Positions 48,351-57,712 are shown, counted from the first letter of the stretch. The stretch is DNA of 64,000 bases from DAIOEK01 sp963828285 (GCA_963828285.1 CAWHEB010000004.1:186001-250000), one strand, 5' to 3'. Numbers and translations are program-made. The notes: generated from the sequence alone by a model not told the origin.

Positions 48351-48408
48351 AATTCATCATAATGGTGTTTAATATGTACGCACTGAATAATCATTTCAGG
48401 AGAGATTT

Positions 48409-49734
48409 ATGAGCACACAAGCGATTGCCGATTCAGTAAGGAAGAAAGCTATTTGGGCATGGACAATGTACGACTGGGGAAACTCAGCCTTTGCCACAAC
48501 TATCATGGCCGCCGTTTTACCGGTTTATTACACATCCGTTGCAGCCAGCGGATTGCCTGCCTATCAGGCAACAGCCTATTGGGCTTTTACCTCTTCCATT
48601 GGCGCGTTGATCGCTGCCATTGCTTCTCCCATATTGGGCGCAGTCGCGGATTTTAGGGGTAGTAAGAAACCGTTTCTGGCCATATTCATGGGGATTGGCG
48701 TTGCTGCCACTGCTTTGATGTACTTCATTCAAACCGGAGATTGGCTGCTGGCATCCATCCTCTTTGTATTCGGACAGGTGGGGTTCGCAGGGTCACTGGT
48801 GTATTATGATGCACTTCTCCCCCACGTTGCTAATCCTGACGAGATCGATATGGTCAGCAGCCGTGGCTACGCCATGGGATATATCGGCGGTGGAATTCTG
48901 CTGGCTGTCAACCTGGCAATGATCATGTTATCCCCTGAATCAATGACCGGATTGATGACCCGGCTTAGTTTTGTGACGGTTGGTATTTGGTGGTTTGTAT
49001 TTACTCTACCCTTACTCAAGTATGTTTCCGAACCTGCCCGTAGACTGATCAAAGGGGAGGAGAACTTTCAGCCATTCCAGGCAGCTTTCTCCCGGCTGGG
49101 AAATACTTTTAAAGAGATAAGAAAGTACCGCGATCTCTCCCTTTTCCTGCTTGCTTTCTGGGTGTACTCCAATGGAATTGGGACCATCATCGTCATGGCC
49201 ACTGCATACGGTAATGAACTGGGCTTTAGTCGGACAACCCTGATTGGCACTCTTTTATTGGTTCAATTTTTAGGTGCACCATTCGCAATATTATTTGGAC
49301 GATTGGCTAAAAGGATTGGCGCAAAGAAAGCACTCTTTGCCAGTCTTGGGATTTACTGCGTGATTGCTATTCTCGGTTTCTTCCTCTATCACGAATGGCA
49401 ATTTTGGGCATTAGGCGCATTGGTCGCCACGGTTCAAGGTGGAAGTCAGGCATTATCCCGATCATTGATGGGTAGGCTGATCCCAAAAAGCAAGAGCGCA
49501 GAATTCTATGGCTTCTTCAGCGTTTTTGAGAAATTCGCCACCATACTTGGACCTCTCTTGTTTGGTGTTGTTGCCACCATAGCCAGGCAGAGCCGGCTAA
49601 GTATTGTTTCCTTGATCATTTTCTTCCTTATCGGAATATTCATCTTGACCAGAGTCAATATCGACCGTGGTTCGTTGGTCGCCCAGGCTGAAGATGCTGA
49701 GATGGAAACAGGACAATTAATTCCAAGTAGCTAG
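48409..49734 (+). CDS. MFS transporter, UMF1/Atg22-like
   Basis: A 441-aa transporter with twelve hydrophobic segments. The opening WAWTMYDWGNSAFATTIMAAVLP is the signature of the UMF1/Atg22 group; later RGYAMGYIGGG and VQGGSQALSRSLMGRLIP also match. Yeast Atg22 exports amino acids from the vacuole; bacterial substrates are not established. The ATG follows TCAGGAGAGATTT. Confidence 0.88.
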   Translation: MSTQAIADSVRKKAIWAWTMYDWGNSAFATTIMAAVLPVYYTSVAASGLPAYQATAYWAFTSSIGALIAAIASPILGAVADFRGSKKPFLAIFMGIGVAATALMYFIQTGDWLLASILFVFGQVGFAGSLVYYDALLPHVANPDEIDMVSSRGYAMGYIGGGILLAVNLAMIMLSPESMTGLMTRLSFVTVGIWWFVFTLPLLKYVSEPARRLIKGEENFQPFQAAFSRLGNTFKEIRKYRDLSLFLLAFWVYSNGIGTIIVMATAYGNELGFSRTTLIGTLLLVQFLGAPFAILFGRLAKRIGAKKALFASLGIYCVIAILGFFLYHEWQFWALGALVATVQGGSQALSRSLMGRLIPKSKSAEFYGFFSVFEKFATILGPLLFGVVATIARQSRLSIVSLIIFFLIGIFILTRVNIDRGSLVAQAEDAEMETGQLIPSS

Positions 49735-49824
49735 TTACTGTCCGAAACCACCATTACCCAGGGTCGGCGCAGCCAAAGGGTTCCCTTCTTTTTTCACTGG
49801 AACCCCGCCTTTAATCAAAACAAA

Positions 49825-49860
49825 AAAGGGCAAATTCTCATCGAATTTGCCCTTTCATTT
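49825..49860. terminator. Bidirectional terminator, MFS / mce
   Basis: AAAGGGCAAATTC (49825-49837), loop TCATC, GAATTTGCCCTTT (49843-49855), between convergent genes. Confidence 0.88.
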
Positions 49861-49870
49861 CCTGTATATG

Positions 49871-50278
49871 CTATTTGGTCACTTCGTACAATTCCACTAA
49901 AACCCCGCCGGTTGCCTTGGGATGGACAAAAGCCATCTTACGCCCTTCACCAAGGATCGGTGTCTCGTTGATCAACCGGATACCTTTAGCTTTCAAGTCT
50001 GTTAGCATTTCATCTATGTTGTCGGTCTCAAAACAAAGATGATGCATCCCCTGACCTTTTTCTGCCAGATATTTGAACATGGTTGAATCTTCCGACATGG
50101 GTTGAACCAGCTCAACATCACTCTCGCCAACCGGCAGAAAGGCTACTTTCGATTTCTGTCCGCTCACTTCTTCGACATGGTGGAGTTTGAATCCCAATCC
50201 ATCTGTCCAGAAGGGCAGCGATTCATCAATACTGTTTACTGCGATCCCGATATGGTTAATTTTTGTCAGTTTAGCCAT
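49871..50278 (-). CDS. mce: Methylmalonyl-CoA epimerase
   Basis: Interconverts (R)- and (S)-methylmalonyl-CoA. 135 aa, a glyoxalase/VOC fold with HIGIAVNSIDESLPFW, the metal His and Glu in VELVQPM, GMHHLCFETDN and GVLVELYE. The ATG follows AGAGGA. It lies 33 bases downstream of the mutase subunit, so the two form a propionate/succinate interconversion operon. Confidence 0.93.
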   Translation of the reverse strand: MAKLTKINHIGIAVNSIDESLPFWTDGLGFKLHHVEEVSGQKSKVAFLPVGESDVELVQPMSEDSTMFKYLAEKGQGMHHLCFETDNIDEMLTDLKAKGIRLINETPILGEGRKMAFVHPKATGGVLVELYEVTK

Positions 50279-50311
50279 TTTTCCTCTGATAATCCCTAAT
50301 TTATCCCGAGT

Positions 50312-51961
50312 TTAACCCCAACTGGTTGCGTGGTATTCTCCCCAGACCTGGCGTAATACGCCTGTGATCTCTCCCAGGGTGATATCATTTTCCACACATT
50401 CAATGAACAACGGCATGAAGCTGTCCGTTCGCTTTGCTGTCGTCTCAAGTCTGGTCAACAGTTCAGCTACCTTTGCCTCATCGCGTTTGGATCTTAATTC
50501 TGCAAGTCGGGTCTTCTGATTCTGTTCAATGGACGGATCAACCTTAAGCCGTTCCATCTCAAGTTTTTCTTCGACAGTAAATGCATTGACCCCAACCACT
50601 GTCGTTTCCTTGCTTTCGAATGCTCGCTGGAACTGATAGGCTGCTTCCTGGATTTCATTCGCCATAAATCCATTCTCTATGGATGCCAGGGAGCCGCCCA
50701 TGGAATCGATCTTATCGATATATTCCATCGCCAGACGTTCGATCTCATCGGTCAGGTATTCGATCATGTACGAGCCAGCCATTGGATCGACTGTATCGGC
50801 GACGCCGGATTCGTTGGCAATGATCTGCTGTGTTCGCAGCGCAACCCGAACGGATTTTTCAGTCGGAAGCCACAAAGCCTCGTCCATGCTGTTCGTGTGC
50901 AGTGATTGTGATCCGCCTAATACAGCAGCTAAAGCCTGTAAAGTAACCCTGACTACATTGTTTTCTGGTTGCTGGGCAGTGAGGGTTGAACCTGCAGTTT
51001 GTGTATGGAAGCGAAGCTGCCAGCTCTTGCAATCCTTCGCGCCAAAGCGTTCCCGCATGATCCGGGCCCACATACGGCGGGCTGCCCGGAATTTGGCGAT
51101 CTCTTCCATAAAATTGTTGTGTGCATTGAAGAAAAATGATAATTGAGAGGCAAAGCCGTCAATTTCAAGACCTGCTGCCAGGGCAGCTTTGACATAGGCG
51201 ATTCCGTTTGCCAGCGTGAAAGCGACTTCCTGTACGGCGGTGGAACCTGCTTCCCGGATGTGATAACCGGAGATACTGATTGTATTCCAACGGGGAACTT
51301 CCCTTGAGCAATATTGGAACACATCGGTGATCAATCGCATGGAGGGGGTCGGCGGGAAAATATAAGTTCCACGGGCGACATATTCCTTGAGAATGTCATT
51401 CTGGATGGTCCCGCGTAATTCCGTGCTTGGAACACCCTGTTTCTTCCCAACAGCAATATACATTGCCAACAAGATCGATGCTGGTGCATTGATCGTCATG
51501 CTGGTGGATACTTTTCCCAGAGGGATCTCGTTGAAAAGTGATTCCATATCCTTCAAAGAAGAAATGGAGACACCCACTTTGCCGACTTCCCCCATTGCCA
51601 TGGGATGATCCGCATCGTACCCGATCTGGGTGGGCAGGTCAAACGCGACTGACAAGCCGGTCTGTCCCTGCTGCAGCAGATAGCGGTATCTTTTATTGGA
51701 TTCCTCGGCAGAAGCAAATCCTGCATATTGCCGCATCGTCCAGAATCGGCCGCGGAACATGTTCGGCTGTACGCCGCGGGTATACGGGAACTCACCGGGG
51801 AATCCCAGTTGTTCCATGTAATCCATTTCATATTCAGGGAGTATTCCGGGAACCGGAATTCCGGATGGGGTGGTGAAGGTTGCTTTTCTTTCCGGGTTTT
51901 TATTCGTTACCGGAGTGAGCGTTTGTTCTTCCCATCGCTTTTTTTCGTTCTCAATGCCCAT
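50312..51961 (-). CDS. Methylmalonyl-CoA mutase large (catalytic) subunit
   Basis: A 550-aa acyl-CoA mutase TIM-barrel subunit without the B12-binding domain, so it needs a separate cobalamin subunit that is not in this window. Motifs: LGFPGEFPYTRGVQP, RFWTMRQYAGFASAEESN, GQTGLSVAFDLPTQIGYD, GTIQNDILKEYVARGTYIFPP, SGYHIREAGSTA. The Arg of VARGTYIFPP, the carboxylate-binding residue in methylmalonyl enzymes, is kept. The Tyr of the usual PxMY motif is Phe (PNMF). The frame is open to 52081, but the ATG at 51961 follows AAAGAGGTG and gives the family N-terminus. Confidence 0.88.
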   Translation of the reverse strand: MGIENEKKRWEEQTLTPVTNKNPERKATFTTPSGIPVPGILPEYEMDYMEQLGFPGEFPYTRGVQPNMFRGRFWTMRQYAGFASAEESNKRYRYLLQQGQTGLSVAFDLPTQIGYDADHPMAMGEVGKVGVSISSLKDMESLFNEIPLGKVSTSMTINAPASILLAMYIAVGKKQGVPSTELRGTIQNDILKEYVARGTYIFPPTPSMRLITDVFQYCSREVPRWNTISISGYHIREAGSTAVQEVAFTLANGIAYVKAALAAGLEIDGFASQLSFFFNAHNNFMEEIAKFRAARRMWARIMRERFGAKDCKSWQLRFHTQTAGSTLTAQQPENNVVRVTLQALAAVLGGSQSLHTNSMDEALWLPTEKSVRVALRTQQIIANESGVADTVDPMAGSYMIEYLTDEIERLAMEYIDKIDSMGGSLASIENGFMANEIQEAAYQFQRAFESKETTVVGVNAFTVEEKLEMERLKVDPSIEQNQKTRLAELRSKRDEAKVAELLTRLETTAKRTDSFMPLFIECVENDITLGEITGVLRQVWGEYHATSWG

Positions 51962-52140
51962 ACACACCTCTTTCAGGGATATATTGAATAGTGAGACAAA
52001 GGAAGTATACACTATGGTCATGATCCACGCAAAAATAATCAGGCTGGAAGTGGAAATTCTTCCGAAAGCGGCGATTCGCATTTACCTATTTTTTCAGGTA
52101 GAATATAAAAATCATGAACAAGAAAACACAAGGGACACCT

Positions 52141-52884
52141 ATGAGTAAGAAAGATAACGCAGAAGAAGTTATCACCTCCTATAAAAAGCGTCAGCAATGG
52201 GGACCATTCCTGGTCGGAGCTCTGGCTGTGCTGTTGGTGGTGGTAGGGATTTTTGTTGTCGTCTTCTGGCTAACCGGGGATACCTCTAAACCACTACTTC
52301 CATTTTTAGCCAGTAAAACACCCACACCGACCAATACAGCAACCTCAACACCGGTTACACCAACATTGACATTCACCAATACACCTACTGAGACAATGAC
52401 ACCCACGATTACAATGACGTCTACTGCCTCTGGGCCATTTGAATATGTGGTTCAGGAAAACGACAACTGCTATGATCTGGCGATTAAATACAACACCAGT
52501 CTTGCCGTCTTGATCAAACTCAATGAGGCGAAGTATGGCACAAATTGTATTATTTCTCCGGGAGCAAAGATTATCATTCCGCCCCCTGGAGCTGCCCTGC
52601 CAACTTCAACTCCGGTTGATCTGACCAAGCTGAGTAGAGGGTTTGTCCTGAAAGGTTATGAGATCCAACAGGGTGAGTCGCTCGGTGTCATCGCAGAAAA
52701 ATTCCTGAGCACGGTTGATGCGATCGTGAAACTGAACAAGCTCACCGATGTGAACGCCATCTTCATGGGACAGGTGATCGATATTCCAGTCAATTTAATA
52801 ACTCCGGTACCTACTGCCCGACCGACAGTAACTCAAACTCTTGGGCCGACAATTGCATTTACAACCCTGACCCCAACCCCCTGA
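52141..52884 (+). CDS. Membrane-anchored double LysM protein
   Basis: A 247-aa protein: a cytosolic N-terminus, one membrane helix (about 24-46, LVGALAVLLVVVGIFVVVFWL), a Thr/Pro linker, then two LysM-type glycan-binding modules (YVVQENDNCYDLAIKYNTSL and KGYEIQQGESLGVIAEKFL). The first carries two extra Cys. Probably ties the membrane to the cell wall. An ATG at 52114 is in frame, but the ATG at 52141 follows AAGGGA at a normal distance. Confidence 0.82.
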   Translation: MSKKDNAEEVITSYKKRQQWGPFLVGALAVLLVVVGIFVVVFWLTGDTSKPLLPFLASKTPTPTNTATSTPVTPTLTFTNTPTETMTPTITMTSTASGPFEYVVQENDNCYDLAIKYNTSLAVLIKLNEAKYGTNCIISPGAKIIIPPPGAALPTSTPVDLTKLSRGFVLKGYEIQQGESLGVIAEKFLSTVDAIVKLNKLTDVNAIFMGQVIDIPVNLITPVPTARPTVTQTLGPTIAFTTLTPTP

Positions 52885-52903
52885 TCCGAAGTGATACAAA
52901 CTC

Positions 52904-52935
52904 AAAGCCGCCCTTCGTGGCGGCTTTCTTTCTTA
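52904..52935 (+). terminator. Terminator after the LysM gene
   Basis: AAAGCCGCC (52904-52912), loop CTTCGT, GGCGGCTTT (52919-52927), then CTTTCTT. Confidence 0.85.
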
Positions 52936-52956
52936 TAAGCTGAAGGTTTATCTTTG

Positions 52957-53640
52957 ATGGTTCAACCGCAAACACGTCTTTACCGTTATATCGATCTGGT
53001 CACTGCAGCTTTTGTAGCCGTATTGATCATCTCCAATATCGCTTCGACCAAGATACTGCAAATGGGTCCATTTTCCTTTGACGGTGGGACCATTTTATTT
53101 CCACTTGCATACATCTTCGGAGATATCCTCACTGAGGTGTACGGATACCAACGATCTCGCCGGGTCATATGGACTGGATTCGCGGCTATCCTCCTGGCCG
53201 CATTGATCTTTGCACTGGTTGACATTCTCCCTGCCGCTCCGGGTTGGGAGTTGCAAACAAGTTATCACAGCATTTTGGGTCAGGCTCCTCGGATTGTAGC
53301 CGCAAGTCTTCTGGCATATTTTGCCGGTGAATTCAGTAATAGTTATGTCCTGGCAAAACTCAAGATTGCCACCAGTGGAAAATGGTTGTGGTTGCGGACG
53401 ATAGGTTCTACGCTTATTGGTGAGCTTGTCGATACCAGTATCTTTTTGTTGGTCGCCTTTTTAAATGTTTTACCTTCCGATTTGCTTTTGGCAGTGTTTG
53501 TTTCCAATTTCATCTTCAAAGTCAGTGTTGAAGTATTGTTTACCCCCATCACTTATAAACTTACCAATTGGTTGAAACAAAAAGAATCTGAAGATTATTT
53601 TGACCACAATACGAACTTCAATCCTTTTCGCTTGAACTAA
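52957..53640 (+). CDS. yhhQ: Queuosine precursor transporter (YhhQ/VUT family)
   Basis: A 227-aa protein with about six membrane segments and the family marks ISNIASTKILQMGPFSFDGG, FPLAYIFGDILTEVYGYQRSR, SNSYVLAKLK and STLIGELVDTSIF. It imports preQ0/preQ1-type bases for tRNA queuosine. The Tgt that would use them is encoded at 10.7 kb. A TTG three bases earlier is less likely as start. Confidence 0.9.
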   Translation: MVQPQTRLYRYIDLVTAAFVAVLIISNIASTKILQMGPFSFDGGTILFPLAYIFGDILTEVYGYQRSRRVIWTGFAAILLAALIFALVDILPAAPGWELQTSYHSILGQAPRIVAASLLAYFAGEFSNSYVLAKLKIATSGKWLWLRTIGSTLIGELVDTSIFLLVAFLNVLPSDLLLAVFVSNFIFKVSVEVLFTPITYKLTNWLKQKESEDYFDHNTNFNPFRLN

Positions 53641-53702
53641 GGTACTTCCTGGTTATACATTTTATTAATCTTATTGTTCGGAAGATCATTTTCCTTTATA
53701 AT

Positions 53703-53717
53703 TGATAATGATTATCA
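53703..53717. promoter_or_regulatory. Fur/Zur/PerR-type 7-1-7 box
   Basis: TGATAAT-G-ATTATCA, a perfect match to the 7-1-7 palindrome bound by Fur-family regulators, 22 bases before the regulator's own start. Implies metal-dependent autoregulation of the whole uptake operon. Confidence 0.85.
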
Positions 53718-53738
53718 TTACCAATTAAGGAAATCCAT

Positions 53739-54173
53739 ATGACGGATCATAACCACCCCTGGTGCATCGCACTGAAACAAAACGGATACAGGTTGACACC
53801 ATCCCGGCAGGCAGTTGTTGAGATCCTGGCTGCCAGCGAAAAGGTCCTGGATCCTCAAATGGTTTTTGACCAGGCACGCAAGGAGCACCCAGCCCTTGGT
53901 TTAATGAGTGTGTACCGCACGATAGAAAAACTTGAGCAATTAGGGCTGATCCAGAAGGTACACCAACCGGACGGTTGTCATGCCTATATTGCCGCCCCAG
54001 AAGGTCATCAACACCTGCTGCTTTGTCTTGGTTGTGGAAACGTTGAATACTTCAAGGGCGATAATCTCGACTCGTTATTTAAGGGGATTGGTATTGAAAA
54101 AAACTATCAAATCCAGGATCACTGGTTGCAATTGTTCGGATTTTGTAAAAAATGTAAAAGGAGTGATCAATGA
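53739..54173 (+). CDS. Fur-family metalloregulator (Zur-like by context)
   Basis: A 144-aa Fur-family repressor with the DNA-binding helix region RLTPSRQAVVEIL and LGLMSVYRTIEKLEQLGL, the metal site HQHLLLCLGCGNVEYF and a second CxxC (FCKKCK) for structural zinc. It heads an operon with a metal-binding lipoprotein and an ABC transporter, which favours zinc or manganese sensing (Zur or Mur) over iron. The stop overlaps the next start (54170-54173). Confidence 0.87.
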   Translation: MTDHNHPWCIALKQNGYRLTPSRQAVVEILAASEKVLDPQMVFDQARKEHPALGLMSVYRTIEKLEQLGLIQKVHQPDGCHAYIAAPEGHQHLLLCLGCGNVEYFKGDNLDSLFKGIGIEKNYQIQDHWLQLFGFCKKCKRSDQ

Positions 54174-55165
54174 TCAGTAAAAAACCTCATTGGTTCATAA
54201 TGCTTATTATCGTTTTGCTTATTAGCTCATGCCAGGCGCAAAACATATCTACAACTTCTAATCCGGAAACCTCCCCAATTAATGTTCTAACTTCAGATAG
54301 TATCATTGCTGATATCACACGGAATATCGCAGGCGATAAAGTTAATGTAAACAATTTAATACCGCTGGGAATTGATCCACATACATTTGAACCTACCCCA
54401 AAAGATGTTGTCCGGATAAAGGAAGCAGATCTGTTGGTAATTAATGGTGCTGGCTATGAAGGATGGTTGGAAAAATTATTGGAAAACGCTCGTGGAAATT
54501 ACCTCACCATTGAAGCATCTAAAGGACTTTCGATGCGCATACCGAGAGAGACTGAAGAGGACGATCATGAAGATGCATCCTCATTAGTTCAAGGTGAAGC
54601 TGAAAGCTCACCCATAGATAGTCATCACCACCATGATGGTGACCCCCATTTCTGGCTCAATCCGCTCCTAGTAAAAACGTATGTGGAAAATATCCGTGAT
54701 GGATTGATCGAATTGGATCCTTCTGGTCAGGAAATATATTCAGCTAATGCCTTGACTTATCAACAAAAGCTGGACGATCTGGATCGGCAGATAAAATCAA
54801 TGGTTGCCGAAGTTCCCCGGGACCATCGAATTCTGGTGACCAACCATGAAAGTTTTGGTTATTACGCGGATCGCTACGGCTTTTCGATCATCGGAACCAT
54901 TATCCCCGGCATCAGTAGTGGATCATCACCTTCAGCGCTGCAGATCGTGAATCTGATCAAGAATATCAAATCTGTTTCCGCCCCCGCGATCTTCCTTGAA
55001 GCTGGCAGTAATCCCGATATTGCTGAACAGATCACAAAAGAGACACATGTCAAACTGGTCACCGGGTTGATCACTCATTCACTGACAGATAAGAATGGCG
55101 GAGCAGATACTTATATCAAAATGATGTTATATAACACAAAATTGATTGTAGATGGATTGAGGTAG
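54170..55165 (+). CDS. znuA: Zn/Mn ABC transporter substrate-binding lipoprotein (ZnuA-like)
   Basis: A cluster A-I binding lipoprotein of 331 aa with lipobox LLISSC. Metal ligands are visible: His in GIDPHTFEP, His after the loop in DPHFWLNP, His in VTNHESFGYYADRYG, and the last acidic ligand region EAGSNPDIAEQI. A His/Asp/Glu-rich loop (EEDDHEDASS to SHHHHDGD, about 122-160) is typical of zinc-binding ZnuA. ABC ATPase and permease genes follow. Confidence 0.88.
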   Translation: MISKKPHWFIMLIIVLLISSCQAQNISTTSNPETSPINVLTSDSIIADITRNIAGDKVNVNNLIPLGIDPHTFEPTPKDVVRIKEADLLVINGAGYEGWLEKLLENARGNYLTIEASKGLSMRIPRETEEDDHEDASSLVQGEAESSPIDSHHHHDGDPHFWLNPLLVKTYVENIRDGLIELDPSGQEIYSANALTYQQKLDDLDRQIKSMVAEVPRDHRILVTNHESFGYYADRYGFSIIGTIIPGISSGSSPSALQIVNLIKNIKSVSAPAIFLEAGSNPDIAEQITKETHVKLVTGLITHSLTDKNGGADTYIKMMLYNTKLIVDGLR

Positions 55166-55168
55166 TCA

Positions 55169-56002
55169 ATGGAAAATGAGAAAACTATGGATTCTTCAGA
55201 TTCTATCCCGACTGGATTTTCAAAATGTGACTATCCGTTACGGTGAACGAACTGTCCTTCATGATATCAGTTTTCAGATTCCGCATGGTGCTCGACTTGC
55301 TGTTGTCGGTCCAAACGGAGCTGGAAAATCCACTTTGTTTAAAGCAATGGTTGGATTGATTGACATTGACTCTGGGAAGTATCCTATATTCATGGTCAAC
55401 CGCAGAGGAGTCATATTGATTGCGTGGCATATATCCCGCAGCGTGAGGAAGTGGATTGGAGGTTTCCGGTCACGGTCAGAGATGTGGTTACCATGGGCCG
55501 ATACGGTAAACTTGGCTGGCTGCGGCAGCCTGATTCCGCGGATAAGAAGATCATCCAACAATCCATCGCTGATCTGGGTATCACTTCCCTCGCCAACCGT
55601 TCCATTCAGGAGTTGTCCGGCGGTCAGCAGCAACGGGTTTTCCTGGCACGCGCCATCGCCCAGGAACCTCATATCCTGCTTATGGATGAGCCTTTCAATG
55701 GCGTTGATATTGCCACCCAGGAAACAACCCTGAAATTATTGGACGACATGCGAGACCGGTCGGTCACTGTCATGGTCTCGACCCACGATCTCAACCTGGC
55801 ACGGGATAAATTTGACCTCGTACTGATGATCAATCAGAGTGTTATCGCCATCGGACCACCAGAGGAAGTCTTCACCTCAGAGAACATTCAGAAGACCTTC
55901 CACTCGCAGGTTTTACTATTGGACGGTGTCGCTATTGTTGATCAGTGTTGTGGTGGAGATGAGCATGAGCATATTTATACACATAACCAGGAGGGACATT
56001 AA
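55169..56002 (+). CDS. znuC: Zn/Mn ABC transporter ATPase (ZnuC-like), frameshifted
   Basis: Needs at least one correction. Frame 1 (from 55176) has RLDFQNVTIRYGERTV and Walker A VVGPNGAGKSTLFKA, then leaves homology at DSGKY near 55380. Frame 2 gives SYIHGQPQRSHIDCVAYIPQ, signature IQELSGGQQQRVFLARA, Walker B ILLMDEPFNGVD and MVSTHDLNLARD to 56002. Adding one base near 55380 joins them. The best start, ATG 55169 after TGAGGTAGTCA, is in yet another frame (MENEKTMDSSDSIP), pointing to a second indel near 55205-55212. Its stop overlaps the permease start by one base. Confidence 0.75.
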
Positions 56003-56856
56003 TGGACAGGCTTCTTGAACCCCTTACATATGAGTTCATGCAACGTGGATTGGCAGCCTCCATGCTGGTTGGTATTCTTTGCGCAGTGGTAGGTTGTTAT
56101 GTCGTGTTACGTGGAATGGCCTTCCTGGGAGATGCGATGGCTCATGCGATTTTACCGGGTATCGCAGTTGCCTATCTTTTCCAATGGAACTTACTCATTG
56201 GAGCTTTAATAGCTGCAGTACTTGTAGCAATTGGGATCGGATACTTCACGAAAGAGGAACGAATCAAAGAAGATACCGCCATTGGCATCTTCTTTGCGGC
56301 AGCACTGTCACTTGGAGTGGCACTCATCAGCAGCATCCGCACGTATGCCGTAGACCTATCCCATATCTTGTTTGGAAATTTGCTCGGAGTCAGCTCAAAC
56401 GATTTATGGTTGACAATTGGTTTGACAATAATCGTTCTTGTGGCAATCATTATTTTTTACAAACCATTTTTGGTCATCTCATTTGATCCAATTCTTGCCG
56501 CAACATTAAGATTGCCGACAAATCTGCTTAGATCGCTTTTGCTCATCCTGCTTGCACTTACAGTAGTAGTATCAATGCAATCGGTCGGGGTTGGATTGGT
56601 AGCAGCAATGCTGATAACGCCTGCAGCGACGGCCTACCTTTTGACTAAAAGATTAAGCCACATGATGTTCGTTTCAGCCGGAATTGGTGCTTTATCCAGT
56701 CTGACAGGGCTTTATACGAGTTACTATCTAAACATAGCTTCCGGTGCAGCAATAGTCCTGGCAGCTACGCTTATCTTCCTTGTAGTTTATTTTTTAAATC
56801 CCGCGCAGGGAGTTTTCTTACGCTTAAAGATCGCTGAAGCAAGAGAAAAGCGATAG
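56002..56856 (+). CDS. znuB: Zn/Mn ABC transporter permease (ZnuB-like)
   Basis: An ABC-3 permease of 284 aa with about eight hydrophobic segments. GCYVVLRGMAFLGDAMAHAILPGIAVAYL is the family hallmark, with QSVGVGLVAAMLITPAATAYLL later. It completes the Fur-box operon regulator-znuA-znuC-znuB. The last 86 bases overlap the end of the convergent Lgt-like gene. Confidence 0.9.
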   Translation: MDRLLEPLTYEFMQRGLAASMLVGILCAVVGCYVVLRGMAFLGDAMAHAILPGIAVAYLFQWNLLIGALIAAVLVAIGIGYFTKEERIKEDTAIGIFFAAALSLGVALISSIRTYAVDLSHILFGNLLGVSSNDLWLTIGLTIIVLVAIIIFYKPFLVISFDPILAATLRLPTNLLRSLLLILLALTVVVSMQSVGVGLVAAMLITPAATAYLLTKRLSHMMFVSAGIGALSSLTGLYTSYYLNIASGAAIVLAATLIFLVVYFLNPAQGVFLRLKIAEAREKR

Positions 56857-57571
56857 AACATCCCATTAAGTAGATTAGTGCGAAAAATCTATCTGCTGGA
56901 ATTTGCATGATGCTGGGAACATAATCCGATCGAATAAAGGACATGATCAAGCAAAGTACCATCTGGCTGGATATTACACTGAAAAAGCTCAGAATTGGCG
57001 TGGACGGGGATTGGTTTCGTCTTCGTGCGAATATATCAGCAAAAACTGTCCAAACCATGCCTATGAAACCTATGGGGAAGCGGGGAAGCACAACTCCGTA
57101 CAGGTCAGGCAGATTGACACTCCAAATTGCTGGCGGCACACTGTTGGAATAATAAACAGGAACGCTGCTGACGGCAAACCATGCTCCAAAACAGATACAA
57201 GTCCACAGTGGTGTTAATCCACCAAGGATTTCTAAAATGTGGCTGCGGTTTCGGTATAAGAGTGGTGATAGAAATAATAACGCCCCTATCGGAGCCCCGC
57301 CCCAATCCATCCCTGATGACCAGTATTTGATAATTGCTTCAGGCTCTGACTGATATCCCCGAAAATGCAATGCAATATACATCAAACGGCTTCCAATAAA
57401 TGCGCCGGTCAAAGAAAGCAAAGCTGTATTTAGTGCTCGAGATTGGATCGATACGTTTGCCTTTGAAGATCTTTCAGGACCATCTTCAGTGGCTTTGATC
57501 CAGGTCCACAGAATGCCGATGAAAGCACTCAGACCAAGAATCCATGGATAGTAAGTCGACCTGTCAGGCAT
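56771..57571 (-). CDS. Lgt-like membrane protein
   Basis: A 266-aa protein with seven or so membrane segments. GAFIGSRLMYIALHFRG and SGMDWGGAPIGALLFL recall prolipoprotein diacylglyceryl transferase (the HGGLxGG region), but the GRxxNFxxxE signature that defines true Lgt is not found (CICFGAWFAVSS stands near its place). It may be a paralogue with another lipid-related role. TATAAT lies 8 bases before the ATG. The 3' end overlaps znuB on the other strand by 86 bp. Confidence 0.55.
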   Translation of the reverse strand: MPDRSTYYPWILGLSAFIGILWTWIKATEDGPERSSKANVSIQSRALNTALLSLTGAFIGSRLMYIALHFRGYQSEPEAIIKYWSSGMDWGGAPIGALLFLSPLLYRNRSHILEILGGLTPLWTCICFGAWFAVSSVPVYYSNSVPPAIWSVNLPDLYGVVLPRFPIGFIGMVWTVFADIFARRRNQSPSTPILSFFSVISSQMVLCLIMSFIRSDYVPSIMQIPADRFFALIYLMGCSIAFLLLQRSLSVRKLPARDLKNKLQGR

Positions 57572-57712
57572 GATAATTCATTATATCAAGCAAGGTCTTT
57601 TCTCTGATTTGGAATGAGTTAACGATCGCACTACTTTTTGGAATGAAAATAGAGTGGGATCTTTGAATGGACGCTGCAACGGTTATACTTGCACGCGGTT
57701 TGTCCTGATGAT

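Noticed and set aside
57689..57712. Upstream start MHAVCPDD for the Thr/Pro protein
   Set aside because: Later ATGs at 57713 or 57737 give a normal basic N-terminus before the membrane helix; the extra residues look like non-coding sequence.
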